A stretch of DNA of 49,073 nt from Nanobdellota archaeon (GCA_018901655.1 JAHIEG010000009.1:1-49073); one strand, 5' to 3'; positions 9,291 to 18,598 are shown, counted from the first letter of the stretch. A program made the numbers and translations. The notes: a model not told the origin generated them from the sequence alone.

Positions 9291-9350
9291 GGGGGAAGAC
9301 CCCCTAATTATTTGCACTTAAAAAAATTAAAAAGAAGGGAGGACTCTCCC
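9291..9350 (-). terminator. two GC hairpins downstream of ftsZ
   Basis: GGGGG-AAGA-CCCCC (9291-9304) and GGGAG-GACT-CTCCC (9337-9350). Confidence 0.6.
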
Positions 9351-9380
9351 CGCCTTTTAATTCATTGAAGTCTTTCATAT

Positions 9381-10535
9381 CTATCGCAAGATTACTGGGA
9401 TTCCCAGTTCATTCTCTGCTGTTCTTTCTCTATCAGCCATTTCTATTGGTCCAAGAATGTATGGTGATTTTACTCCAGTTATTATTGCAATTACTTGTAC
9501 TTTTCCTGTGTACTCTTGCATGACTCTTGCTCCCCAAATAACTTGTGAATCTGGGCTTAGTCTTTTTGAAATCAATTCTCCAGCTTCATTAATTTCTGCT
9601 AATGTCATGTCAGGTCCACATACTACATGTATCAAAGCTCCTGTTGAACCCTGATAATCTACTTCTAGTAATGGGTGGTTTAGTGCTTTCAATACTGCGT
9701 CTTTAATTCTTGATTGTGAGTCACTTTCTCCAACACATATTGCTGAAACACCACCTGCCTTCATTATTGTTCTTACGTCTGCGAAGTCTAGGTTTACTAG
9801 TGATGGTACTGTTATTGTTTCTACAATTCCCTTGATCATCATTGAGATCAATTCGTCTGCTAGTGCGAATGCATGTGCAATTGGCATTGAACCTGCATAT
9901 TCTAACAATTTCATGTTTTCAATTACAACAACTGTATCTGTAACTTGTCTAAGTTTTGACAATCCATCTTCAGCTTTTTGTATTCTTGTACCTTCCATTT
10001 TGAAAGGCATTGTAACTGCTCCAACTACTATTGCTCCCATTGACTTTGCTAATTCAGATACTACTGGTGCTGAACCTGTTCCTGTTCCACCACCCATACC
10101 TGCTGTTACAAACAATAGGTCTACTCCTTCTAGTAATTGTTTAATTTGTGTTCTCTGTTCATTTGCTGCTTTTTCTCCTACTTGTGGATAACCACCTGCA
10201 CCAAGACCTCTTGTTGTGTCTTTTCCAATTAATAGTTTCTTGTGTGCTTTTGTGATTGCCAAATGTTTTGCATCTGTGTTTAATGCTATAATTTCTGATC
10301 CAGATGCACCCATTTCAGTTAGTCTAGATACTGTGTTGCAACCTGCTCCACCACATCCAACTATCATTATTTTTGCTTTGTGCATTTGTATGTCGAACTC
10401 TTCAGAAACCCTTTGTTCCCAACTCATTCCTTCTGCTTCATCTATTCTTCCCTGGTAACCAGGAGCCGCTTCCTGTTTTTTACCACTATTAGCACCGAAT
10501 GCTGTTTCAAATGCTGAATTTACTATTGTATTCAT
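9381..10535 (-). CDS. ftsZ: cell division protein FtsZ
   Basis: GCGGAGCNTVSRL, ALNTDAKHL, GGGTGTGSAPVV tubulin signature; start set at MNTIVNS because GGGGTGA precedes that ATG. Confidence 0.97.
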   Translation of the reverse strand: MNTIVNSAFETAFGANSGKKQEAAPGYQGRIDEAEGMSWEQRVSEEFDIQMHKAKIMIVGCGGAGCNTVSRLTEMGASGSEIIALNTDAKHLAITKAHKKLLIGKDTTRGLGAGGYPQVGEKAANEQRTQIKQLLEGVDLLFVTAGMGGGTGTGSAPVVSELAKSMGAIVVGAVTMPFKMEGTRIQKAEDGLSKLRQVTDTVVVIENMKLLEYAGSMPIAHAFALADELISMMIKGIVETITVPSLVNLDFADVRTIMKAGGVSAICVGESDSQSRIKDAVLKALNHPLLEVDYQGSTGALIHVVCGPDMTLAEINEAGELISKRLSPDSQVIWGARVMQEYTGKVQVIAIITGVKSPYILGPIEMADRERTAENELGIPVILR

Positions 10536-10567
10536 TTTTATTTTCACCCCAATTTTTTTTAACAAGT

Positions 10568-10627
10568 ATGTGTTTGTAACACATGTTTAATTCTAGTTAT
10601 GAGATAACGGTATGTACCAGGTACATA
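10568..10627. promoter_or_regulatory. two palindromes upstream of ftsZ
   Basis: ATGTGTT-tgt-AACACAT (10568-10584) and TATGTACC-a-GGTACATA (10611-10627). Confidence 0.6.
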
Positions 10628-10747
10628 TATACTTTAACGTATATTTTCGGGAGGCGAAATGTATTTATAGCGTATTTTCGATATTAACATTACAAGAAAG
10701 ATAATTTTGCGCGATTGTTTTGTCCGAAATAAATGCGTGAAGTCAAA

Positions 10748-10769
10748 AGTTAATTTGTCCGAATTAACT
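10748..10769. promoter_or_regulatory. perfect inverted repeat between ftsZ and the divergent gene
   Basis: AGTTAATT-tgtccg-AATTAACT; a second TTTGTCCGAA lies slightly upstream. Confidence 0.5.
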
Positions 10770-10879
10770 AAAGCGAGTTTTTATTTAATTAGAGTTAGCG
10801 ATTTCTATATATAAAGATTTATTTGCTTTAGGCAATAGTTTATTTTATAGTTTAAATTCTTTTCTTACCATATTTTAAT

Positions 10880-11422
10880 ATGAAGAATAGAAGAACAGAA
10901 TATTTTGAATATGATTTGAAAGCTGTATTAGAACTTGCTAAAGAGTTAGGTGAGTTTAGATATATACAACTCAATGAAGCAGGGCTTTGTTATATTACAT
11001 TTTGTGAATTAATGAAAGATGGTTATATAGAAGACCTCGGTATTAAAGTATTTGAGCCAGTTAAAGAAATTAATTATGTAATAAAATCAGGAAAAGCGAC
11101 TAAATTCTATAAACTAACTAAAAAAGGAGAAGAGTTTAGTAATACCTTAGAACATAAGATTACAGTTGATCGGATGGAGATGTTAACCGTAATAGAAGAT
11201 GGCAAGTCAGTAGCTAGTGAAAATGAAACAATAGAATTTTTTAAACGTAGTATGGAAGATCAGGAACAGAATCAAAAAATGCATCAAGATTTTGTTGAAC
11301 ATTCTAATCAATTTGCAGAGGAAAGCGGAAGAAAGGTTCCAAATGAAGAAGATAAGAAAAAAGCTCAAAAAGAAGTTGAAAAGAAGTATTATGGAGATTA
11401 TGATTCTCTAATTAAAAAATAG
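10880..11422 (+). CDS. hypothetical protein, possible N-terminal winged helix
   Basis: 180 aa ORF; ...YKLTKKGEEFSN wHTH-like segment. Confidence 0.65.
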   Translation: MKNRRTEYFEYDLKAVLELAKELGEFRYIQLNEAGLCYITFCELMKDGYIEDLGIKVFEPVKEINYVIKSGKATKFYKLTKKGEEFSNTLEHKITVDRMEMLTVIEDGKSVASENETIEFFKRSMEDQEQNQKMHQDFVEHSNQFAEESGRKVPNEEDKKKAQKEVEKKYYGDYDSLIKK

Positions 11423-11424
11423 TG

Positions 11425-12060
11425 TTATAAAACCCGTTTCATTACTTCGTTAAGATAATTTCTAACCCAACATTCTAAAAACGATGCTTGAAAATAAATA
11501 TCAACATTATGTTGAGTATATGCATAAGCTGCTGTACCATGTGAATAATCGTTGATTTTATCTTTTGGAATAAAGCAATATTCTTTAAATTTTTCTTCAG
11601 AAAACCGCGTATTTCTTGGTCCGATACGAGCTGTAGATTCAATATCTATTCCAGGTTCTGGTCCATCATCACTCATTCCAGCAAGACCCAAACTGCCATG
11701 TCCACCACCCCAAGGAACGAAAGATTTAACTAAACCATTTGTTAACATGCCTTCAGTTTTACTTTCTATTTGATATTCTGGTCGTATGACTGCGTATTTT
11801 CCATCGATTTTTTTAATAAGTGGTTTTTTACTTTTTGATACTAAGCTGAATAGGAATTTTGTCTGTTTATCATCTGTAGTTTTTACATGCTCTTCCATGT
11901 CATTATACCATTCTTGAGCTGCCTCTGGGAATACTTCTTGTGCAAGATTTTTATTTATTTCTAAACTTTGATCAAAAAGTTTTGGATGGATTGGAACAAA
12001 AACATGATTGCCCACTACAGGAACTTCTCCCCTCTTTAATAAAATGTCTTCAAGTTTCAT
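11425..12060 (-). CDS. hypothetical protein
   Basis: 211 aa ORF. Confidence 0.7.
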   Translation of the reverse strand: MKLEDILLKRGEVPVVGNHVFVPIHPKLFDQSLEINKNLAQEVFPEAAQEWYNDMEEHVKTTDDKQTKFLFSLVSKSKKPLIKKIDGKYAVIRPEYQIESKTEGMLTNGLVKSFVPWGGGHGSLGLAGMSDDGPEPGIDIESTARIGPRNTRFSEEKFKEYCFIPKDKINDYSHGTAAYAYTQHNVDIYFQASFLECWVRNYLNEVMKRVL

Positions 12061-12133
12061 AATATTTACTTAGAATAAAAGGATTTAAGTGTATCAATAC
12101 CTTTATAAATTTCTGTTGTTAATTTTCATCTAT

Positions 12134-12251
12134 GCCTTGGTGGCTCAGCCTGGTAGAGCGTCCGATTGATTAAATATTTTTGGTCAAGACGAAACTGTTA
12201 GCTAGGTTGGCAGACATCGGCAGGTCGCAGGTCCAAATCCTGCCCAAGGCG
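12134..12251 (+). tRNA. tRNA-Asn(GTT) with two introns (12165-12193 at 30/31; 12201-12215 at 37/38)
   Basis: GCCTTGG/CCAAGGC acceptor, T arm GCAGG-TCCAAAT-CCTGC, encoded CCA; BHB helices CGTC/GACG and CTGT/GCAG; spliced loop CTGTTAA. Confidence 0.8.
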
Positions 12252-12402
12252 CCATTATGTTTATATTCTTGTAAAACCATAGATTAATAGTGAGAATGAT
12301 GGGTGTTTATCTCAATCTTAGATAAGAAAGATTTTTCTAGTTTTACCAATATTTTTAAGAAACATTTAAACAAGCTAAAGCTATATTGGTATTATTGGCA
12401 TT

Positions 12403-12475
12403 GGCCGAGTAGCACAGTAGGTAGTGCGCTTGACTGTTAATCAAGAGGTCGTAGGTTCGAGTCCTGCCTCGGCCG
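12403..12475 (+). tRNA. tRNA-Asn(GTT), intronless
   Basis: GGCCGAG/CTCGGCC acceptor, CTTGA-CTGTTAA-TCAAG anticodon arm, CCA encoded (12476-12478). Confidence 0.95.
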
Positions 12476-12496
12476 CCATAATTGTTACGTGATCAT

Positions 12497-12739
12497 ATGA
12501 AAGTTGCTAAAAGTGCAAGATTAGATAAAGACATAGAAGATCAGTTGAAAAAGATATTAGAAGACTTTAAACTTTTAGAAGAAGTAGAAACAGATAATAT
12601 AGAACCTTCATTTCAACCATTTGAAATAAAAAACATACTAAGAGAAGACGCGGTTGAAGAATCCCTTTCTCAGGAAGATGCTCTAAAGAATGCTGAACAG
12701 AAACAAGATAAATTCTTTAAAGGTCCAAGAGCTGTTTGA
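12497..12739 (+). CDS. gatC: Asp/Glu-tRNA amidotransferase subunit C
   Basis: ends FFKGPRAV; upstream of and adjacent to gatA. Confidence 0.85.
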   Translation: MKVAKSARLDKDIEDQLKKILEDFKLLEEVETDNIEPSFQPFEIKNILREDAVEESLSQEDALKNAEQKQDKFFKGPRAV

Positions 12740-12740
12740 T

Positions 12741-14012
12741 ATGAAAAAGATTATAAACGAAGCAAAAGAACTGAATAAGAAATACAATTTCTTTGTAACT
12801 ATTAATGAAAAAGCTATTAAAGGTATTCCAATTGCTGTTAAGGATAATATCTGTACTAAAGGAATATTAACAACCGCAGGTTCAAAGATACTCCATAACT
12901 ATTACCCTGTTTTTAATGCTACGGTTATTGAGAAGCTTAAAGGATGTTCAGTGATAGGGAAAACAACAATGGATGAGTTTGGATTTGGTACATTTTCAAT
13001 AAATTCAGCTTATGGTATACCTAAAAACCCACATGATCTTACAAGAAGCTGTGGCGGTTCGTCTGGTGGGAGTGCAGGATATATTGCAGCCAGTAAGTAT
13101 TCTAAATTTGCAATTGGTCAATCAACTGGTGGATCAATAACATGTCCAGCTGCTTTTTGCGGAGTAGTTGGTTTAACACCGACATATGGTTTAGTTAGTA
13201 GATATGGTCTAATAGATTTTGCAAACTCATTAGATAAGATTGGTGTATTGGCAAAGACAGTGGATGATGCTTCTTCATGTTTAAAAATGATAGCAGGTTA
13301 TGATCAAAAAGATTCAACAAGTGTTGATGTTAAATTAAAAACAAAAACTACAAAGAATCTAAAAATTGGTATACCTAAGGAATATTTTGAACATACAGAT
13401 AAGAAAATTGTTGAAAAGATTTTTAAATTACTCGATGATTCTGGAATAAAATATCAAGAAGTTTCTTTACCACATACAAAATATGCTGTTTCTGCTTACT
13501 ACATTATAGCTCTTTGTGAGGCATCAACAAATTTGGCAAAGTTTTGTGGATTAAGATATGGTTTAAGTTCAAACCCAGAAGGAAAAGGATTTAATGAATA
13601 TTTTACAGAAATTAGAAGTAAAGGATTTGGGGAAGAAGCTAAAAGAAGAATATTGCTTGGAACATATGCAAGAATGGCAGGTTATCGAGATCAATACTAT
13701 CTAAAGGCAATGAAAGTCAGAACATTAATCATTAAAGATTTTAAAAAAGCTTTTAAGAAGGTAGATATTCTAGTTGCACCATCAATGCCAACAATAGCTC
13801 CAAAGTTTACTGAAATTAAAAAATTAACACCATTACAGCACTATGCTTATGATATTTTAACTGTAGCACCAAATTTAGCTGGAATACCACAGCTTTCGGT
13901 TCCGATTGGAACAATGGATAAAATGCCTATTGGCTTACAATTACTTTCAGATCATTTTAGAGAAGATTATATTCTTTCATTTGGTAAAGAGGTGGAACGA
14001 TGGAAAAAATAA
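12741..14012 (+). CDS. gatA: Asp/Glu-tRNA amidotransferase subunit A
   Basis: amidase signature AVKDNIC...SCGGSSGGSAGYIAAS...GQSTGGSITCPAAFCGVVGL. Confidence 0.95.
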   Translation: MKKIINEAKELNKKYNFFVTINEKAIKGIPIAVKDNICTKGILTTAGSKILHNYYPVFNATVIEKLKGCSVIGKTTMDEFGFGTFSINSAYGIPKNPHDLTRSCGGSSGGSAGYIAASKYSKFAIGQSTGGSITCPAAFCGVVGLTPTYGLVSRYGLIDFANSLDKIGVLAKTVDDASSCLKMIAGYDQKDSTSVDVKLKTKTTKNLKIGIPKEYFEHTDKKIVEKIFKLLDDSGIKYQEVSLPHTKYAVSAYYIIALCEASTNLAKFCGLRYGLSSNPEGKGFNEYFTEIRSKGFGEEAKRRILLGTYARMAGYRDQYYLKAMKVRTLIIKDFKKAFKKVDILVAPSMPTIAPKFTEIKKLTPLQHYAYDILTVAPNLAGIPQLSVPIGTMDKMPIGLQLLSDHFREDYILSFGKEVERWKK

Positions 14013-15397
14013 AAATTGGTATTGAAACCCATGTTCAGCTAAATACAAAGACAAAGTTATTTTGTGGTTGTTCAATGAAAGATATTAATAGTGTTTCAGA
14101 AAATAGTAGATGTTGTCCAACATGTTTAGGAATGCCAGGGTCTAAACCAAGAGTAAATAAAGGAGCAATTGATGCAGCAATAAAGGTAGCACTTGCATTA
14201 AATTGTGATGTTTTATCAGAAATGTATTTTTCAAGAAAAACTTATTTTTATCCAGATATGTCTAAAAACTTTCAAATAACACAATATGAAGTACCACTAG
14301 CAAAAGACGGTAAGTTAGAAATAATTGATTTTGAAGGTAAGGTAAAGAAAATAGGTATTGAAAGAATACATTTAGAAGAAGATCCAGCAAAGTTACAACA
14401 CGTTGGAGGAGATATTTCAACAGCTAATTATACATTAATTGATTATAATAGATCGGGTATACCTTTGATAGAAATAGTAACTAAACCAGAGTTTTCACAT
14501 CCAAAAGAAGTTAGAAGGTTTCTCAAAAAACTTGTTATGATTTTAGAATATTTAGACGTCTATGTTCCGGGTGATTTGTCGCTGAAGTCCGATCTAAATA
14601 TTTCAATAGATGGTAGAGAACGAGTTGAGATAAAAAACGTTACTGGAGCAATTGATGCAGAAAAGGCACTACAACTAGAGATAGTTAGACAAAAAGGAGC
14701 TATTATGAGAGGAGAAAAAATAGAAAGAGAAACAAGAGCCTGGTTACCTGGAAAGAATATTACAATTAGTTTGAGAAAAAAAGAAACAGAGAACGATTAT
14801 GGATATATATTTGAACCAGATTTAACAAAAATTGAGATTTCTAAAAAATGGATTCTGGAAATGAAAAATAAAATACCAGAACTTCCTCATCATAAATTTG
14901 AAAGATACCAAAAAGAGTTTGATATATCACCTGAACTTATAAATTCAATTATAGATGATTTTTATTTAGCAGAATTCTATGAAAAATGTGTTAAAAAAGA
15001 AGACCCAAAACTTGTAGCAACGTGGGTAAACATACTTAAGAAAATTTTGTATTATAATAAAAAAAGTTTTAAGGAAGCAGAGATAACGTCTGATATATTT
15101 TTGAAATTATTAAAAATGATTAAGAGAGGAGAAATAACCGATCTTGGAGCAGAAATGATTCTTAGAGAAATCACATTTAATCAACAAGAATTTGATAAGA
15201 TTAGTAAGAAATATGTTAAAACAGATGATATTGCTAGCATTATCGATGGCGTTATTAAAGAGAATAAAGAAGCAGTATTTGATTACAAATCTGGTAATGA
15301 GAAGGTAATGCAATTTCTTATAGGACAGGTAATAAGAAAATCAAATAGAACAGTAGATGCTAAAACCGCAAAGAGACTATTAGAAGAAAAACTTTAA
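14000..15397 (+). CDS. gatB: Asp/Glu-tRNA amidotransferase subunit B
   Basis: IGIETHVQLNTKTKLFCGC, FYPDMSKNFQITQYEVP, RIHLEEDPAKLQH, DYNRSGIPLIEIVTKPE. Confidence 0.97.
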   Translation: MEKIKIGIETHVQLNTKTKLFCGCSMKDINSVSENSRCCPTCLGMPGSKPRVNKGAIDAAIKVALALNCDVLSEMYFSRKTYFYPDMSKNFQITQYEVPLAKDGKLEIIDFEGKVKKIGIERIHLEEDPAKLQHVGGDISTANYTLIDYNRSGIPLIEIVTKPEFSHPKEVRRFLKKLVMILEYLDVYVPGDLSLKSDLNISIDGRERVEIKNVTGAIDAEKALQLEIVRQKGAIMRGEKIERETRAWLPGKNITISLRKKETENDYGYIFEPDLTKIEISKKWILEMKNKIPELPHHKFERYQKEFDISPELINSIIDDFYLAEFYEKCVKKEDPKLVATWVNILKKILYYNKKSFKEAEITSDIFLKLLKMIKRGEITDLGAEMILREITFNQQEFDKISKKYVKTDDIASIIDGVIKENKEAVFDYKSGNEKVMQFLIGQVIRKSNRTVDAKTAKRLLEEKL

Positions 15398-15422
15398 ATC
15401 ACTTGATTTCTATCATACTATT

Positions 15423-16682
15423 ATGACATTTAGTAAAATATCAAATGTACTTGAAGGTAAAATTAAAGATAAAGTTTCTCTTAGAGGATGGGTTTATAGA
15501 AAAAGAGATCAGAAAGCTCTAGTCTTTATTATGTTAAGAGATTCTTCAGGAGTTATACAACTTGCTTGTAAAGGTATACCAGAAGCTGAGGTAGCTAGTA
15601 TAGAAAGTTCAATCGAAATAGAAGGGGTGGTTAAAGAAGATAAGAGAGCTCCAGGTGGATATGAAATACAAGTTAGCAAGATTAAGATAATTGGACTAGC
15701 TGAGAGATTTCCAATAGCTAAAGATCAATCAGAAGAGTTTTTGAGAGAACAAAGACATTTGTGGCTTAGAGGTAAAAGAATGACATCTTTAATGAAAATA
15801 AGAGCTGAAGTGTTTAAAGCATTTAGACAATTCCATTATGATAGAGGTTATATTGAATTTCATTCTCCTATATTTACACCATCTGGAGCAGAAGGTGGAT
15901 CAACTCTTTTCGAAGTAAAGTACAAAGACAAAGAAGGAATATTTTTAACTCAAACTTGGCAACTTTATGCTGAAGCAGCAATATTTGGTCTTGAAAAGAT
16001 TTTTACAATCGCACCAACGTTTAGAGCAGAGAAGAGTAGAACAAGAAGACATTTGTCTGAGTTCTGGATGGCTGAAATGGAAGCTGCTTGGATGGATCAT
16101 GAGGAGTTAATGAGTTTTGAAGAAGAGTTGATAATCTATATAATTGATCATATTATTAAAACCTGTAAAACTGAGTTGGAATATCTTGAACGTGATGTTA
16201 AAGAATTGACAAAAGTCAAAAAACCATTTTTAAGAATGTCTTATTCTGAAGCACTAAAAACACTTGGAAAGAAAAAGGGATATGACTTAACTGATAAGGA
16301 TGAAAGAGAATTGTTAGACAAAGTAGGAAAAGGACCTATATTTTTAACTCAGTTTCCAAGAGATATGAAAGCATTTTATATGAAAGTTGATCCAAAAGAT
16401 TCAAAGACTGTAAAAGCATCTGATCTATTAATGCCGGGAATGGGTGAGATTATAGGCGGTTCTGAAAGAATATCTGATCCAAAAGAACTTGAAGAATCAT
16501 TGAAAATATTTAAACTTAAGAAAGAAGATTACGGTTGGTATATGGATCTTAGAAAGTATGGAACAGTACCACATTCTGGTTTTGGATTAGGAGTTGAAAG
16601 ATTAGTTGTATGGCTAGCAGGTATTGATCATGTAATGGATGCTATTGCATTTCCAAGAACAATGGACCGGGTATATCCTTGA
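15423..16682 (+). CDS. asnS: asparaginyl-tRNA synthetase (archaeal type)
   Basis: class II synthetase; EGGSTLFEVKY, QLYAEAAIFGLEKIFTIAPTFRAEKSRTRRHLSEFWMAEMEAAWMD, GFGLGVERLVVWLAGIDHVMDAIAFPRT resemble archaeal AsnRS more than AspRS. Confidence 0.82.
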   Translation: MTFSKISNVLEGKIKDKVSLRGWVYRKRDQKALVFIMLRDSSGVIQLACKGIPEAEVASIESSIEIEGVVKEDKRAPGGYEIQVSKIKIIGLAERFPIAKDQSEEFLREQRHLWLRGKRMTSLMKIRAEVFKAFRQFHYDRGYIEFHSPIFTPSGAEGGSTLFEVKYKDKEGIFLTQTWQLYAEAAIFGLEKIFTIAPTFRAEKSRTRRHLSEFWMAEMEAAWMDHEELMSFEEELIIYIIDHIIKTCKTELEYLERDVKELTKVKKPFLRMSYSEALKTLGKKKGYDLTDKDERELLDKVGKGPIFLTQFPRDMKAFYMKVDPKDSKTVKASDLLMPGMGEIIGGSERISDPKELEESLKIFKLKKEDYGWYMDLRKYGTVPHSGFGLGVERLVVWLAGIDHVMDAIAFPRTMDRVYP

Positions 16683-16715
16683 TTTTTATATTCTAAACCC
16701 ATCATCTAATATTAT

Positions 16716-16819
16716 GGGCCCGTGGCACAGCCTGGATAGTGCGTCTGATTAATTGATTTTTTTCAATTAAGGCGAAGCTTCGGACCAGAATGTCGGGGGT
16801 TCAAATCCCTCCGAGCTCA
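16716..16819 (+). tRNA. tRNA-Arg(TCG) with a 29-nt intron at position 30/31 (16748-16776)
   Basis: spliced TCTGG-CTTCGGA-CCAGA; BHB helix CGTC/GGCG; intron hairpin TTAATTG/CAATTAA; T arm GGGGG-TTCAAAT-CCCTC; CCA encoded; one acceptor mismatch C5-A68. Confidence 0.78.
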
Positions 16820-16872
16820 CCATTTTCTATTCTTAACATATCTTTATATACCTTTAAGTAGTAACTATTACT

Positions 16873-17553
16873 ATGGATAAAGAAGAGATTTTAAGATATT
16901 TTAAGGATGAGAACAGTCCGGTTGGTCTGTTTAGATATTGTTGGCATGGTGCCCGCGATTTTAATACAACAAAAATAACAAATAATTTTATACACTACGA
17001 TGATAATAATAGGCGTAATGTGTCGTGGTCAGTATGTTCTTATGATATCGGCTCAAGGATAGTAGTTGCAGATAGATTCTGGACTGGTGATTTAAAAGAT
17101 TATCCACGTGAAGCTGTTATTTATGGAGATGTAGCCGAGGTTAAAGAAACACCAACTAAAACAAAAGATATTCTTACAAATGGCAATGATGAGGAAGCAG
17201 GCTTTCTTGCATATATACACGATGCTATTTTCGACTATGATCGTAAAAATGAAGCAATATATACCTTTATTGCACCATCTGAAAAGATAGATACCTTTGC
17301 CAGTCATATAAAACATGATCCTAGATTGGTTCATCAGGCCCTTTCTAATATTAAAATTGAACCATGTTGGATTAAAGGAATTAAAAAAATAAATGGAAAA
17401 ATGTTTATAAGTCCATATCAGGAATGGGAAAAACATCTAAAAATGTTCAGACGCGATTTTTGGAACACTCGTGAAGAATTACACCAAGATCTTTTTGTAA
17501 AATGTATTACCGAAGGAACTCAAACATATGAACTTGAAGAAGAATTCAAATAA
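16873..17553 (+). CDS. hypothetical protein, paralog 1 of a tandem pair
   Basis: MDKEE(I/V)L.YF.DE..PVGL; REAVIYGDV..; TNDILTNGNDEEAGFLAYI; EAIYTFIAPSEKID shared with the next gene. Confidence 0.8.
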   Translation: MDKEEILRYFKDENSPVGLFRYCWHGARDFNTTKITNNFIHYDDNNRRNVSWSVCSYDIGSRIVVADRFWTGDLKDYPREAVIYGDVAEVKETPTKTKDILTNGNDEEAGFLAYIHDAIFDYDRKNEAIYTFIAPSEKIDTFASHIKHDPRLVHQALSNIKIEPCWIKGIKKINGKMFISPYQEWEKHLKMFRRDFWNTREELHQDLFVKCITEGTQTYELEEEFK

Positions 17554-17631
17554 ATTTCTTATATATTGAATATATCCTTGATTTTAGGCTCTTAACATAT
17601 ATTTATATACTTTCAAGTAGTAACTATTACT

Positions 17632-18465
17632 ATGGACAAAGAAGAGGTTTTAAGTTATTTTACAGACGAGAGTAATCCCGTTGGGTTGCTTAATTATAGA
17701 TGGTATGATCTATATGATTATAGTTTAGGAACTATAAGAAATATTAATGGTAAAACTGAAATTATTTCAATTCGTGAGTATGATTGTCATGGTCAGAGAA
17801 GGAATGAAAAGTATGAAATTAACCCAGAAACAAAAATAAGTTTAAATGAAATATGTTCTTGGGGAATTGGTTCACATATACTTCGTCAAGATAGACTTTA
17901 CAATAAAGGAGTATATCCACGTGAAGCTGTTATCTATGGAGATGTGAAAGAAGCAGTAAATGCTCGTAGTGATAAAAATATAACTTCTATTAAAACAAAT
18001 GACATTCTTACAAATGGTAATGATGAAGAAGCTGGTTTTTTAGCATATATATATTCTGCTAATTATGATGATAAACGTGGTGGTGAAGCGATATATACTT
18101 TCATTGCTCCATCTGAAAAAATAGATATTTTTGCAAAACATGTAAAAGAAGATCCTAGGTTAGTTCATGATGTTCTTTCTAACATTGAACCAGTATGGAT
18201 AAAAGGACTTAAAAGGAGGGATTATAGTTGTACTAAAGAGATAAATGGAAAAATTTTTATCAGTTCTTATGATAAATGGCAGGAATATCTACAAATATTC
18301 GGAGCAAGTTTTTGGGGAATTGATAAGTATCAAGATCTTCTTGTAAAATGTATTAATGAAGGAACTCAAACATATGAACTTGAAGAAGAAATTAAAGAAA
18401 TATTCGAGAAATCATGGACTTATGAAGAATACAAAGAACATCAGGAATTAATTGAACATCCATAA
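17632..18465 (+). CDS. hypothetical protein, paralog 2 of a tandem pair
   Basis: clear paralog of 16873-17553 including its promoter region. Confidence 0.8.
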   Translation: MDKEEVLSYFTDESNPVGLLNYRWYDLYDYSLGTIRNINGKTEIISIREYDCHGQRRNEKYEINPETKISLNEICSWGIGSHILRQDRLYNKGVYPREAVIYGDVKEAVNARSDKNITSIKTNDILTNGNDEEAGFLAYIYSANYDDKRGGEAIYTFIAPSEKIDIFAKHVKEDPRLVHDVLSNIEPVWIKGLKRRDYSCTKEINGKIFISSYDKWQEYLQIFGASFWGIDKYQDLLVKCINEGTQTYELEEEIKEIFEKSWTYEEYKEHQELIEHP

Positions 18466-18546
18466 CTTAATAAAAACGTATATCATGAAATCAAACCATA
18501 TCCAAATTTTAATCTTTTTATTAGTTAAATGCAATTAATATATTAT

Positions 18547-18576
18547 GGGACCGTGGCTCAACCAAAGGGGCACTTA
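18547..18576 (+). pseudogene. tRNA 5'-half-like fragment
   Basis: GGGACCG-TG-GCTC-AACCAAAG-GGGC-A resembles acceptor 5' strand plus D arm; no matching 3' half found. Confidence 0.4.
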
Positions 18577-18598
18577 AATTTTGATTTGGCGTATTAAA

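Noticed and set aside
9457-10458. Three plus-strand ORFs (9457-9654, 9832-10191, 10216-10458) antisense to ftsZ
   Set aside because: Shadow ORFs from the codon bias of the conserved ftsZ gene; no initiation signals.
15423-16682. Aspartyl-tRNA synthetase call, attractive because of adjacent GatCAB
   Set aside because: The sequence matches remembered archaeal AsnRS motifs (AIFGLEKI..FRAEKSRTRRHLSEFW, VERLVVWLAGIDH...FPRT) better than archaeal AspRS.
16716-16819. Use of the upstream tRNA-Arg 3' end (ccctccgagctcacca) as the attL partner
   Set aside because: It differs from the 42189 copy at CCGAG versus CCGGG; the 19260 copy matches perfectly and is next to the integrase.
18547-18576. Genuine split (trans-spliced) tRNA 5' half
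   Set aside because: No GC-rich pairing tail and no CGGTCCC-ended 3' half seen in the window; kept only as a tRNA-like fragment.
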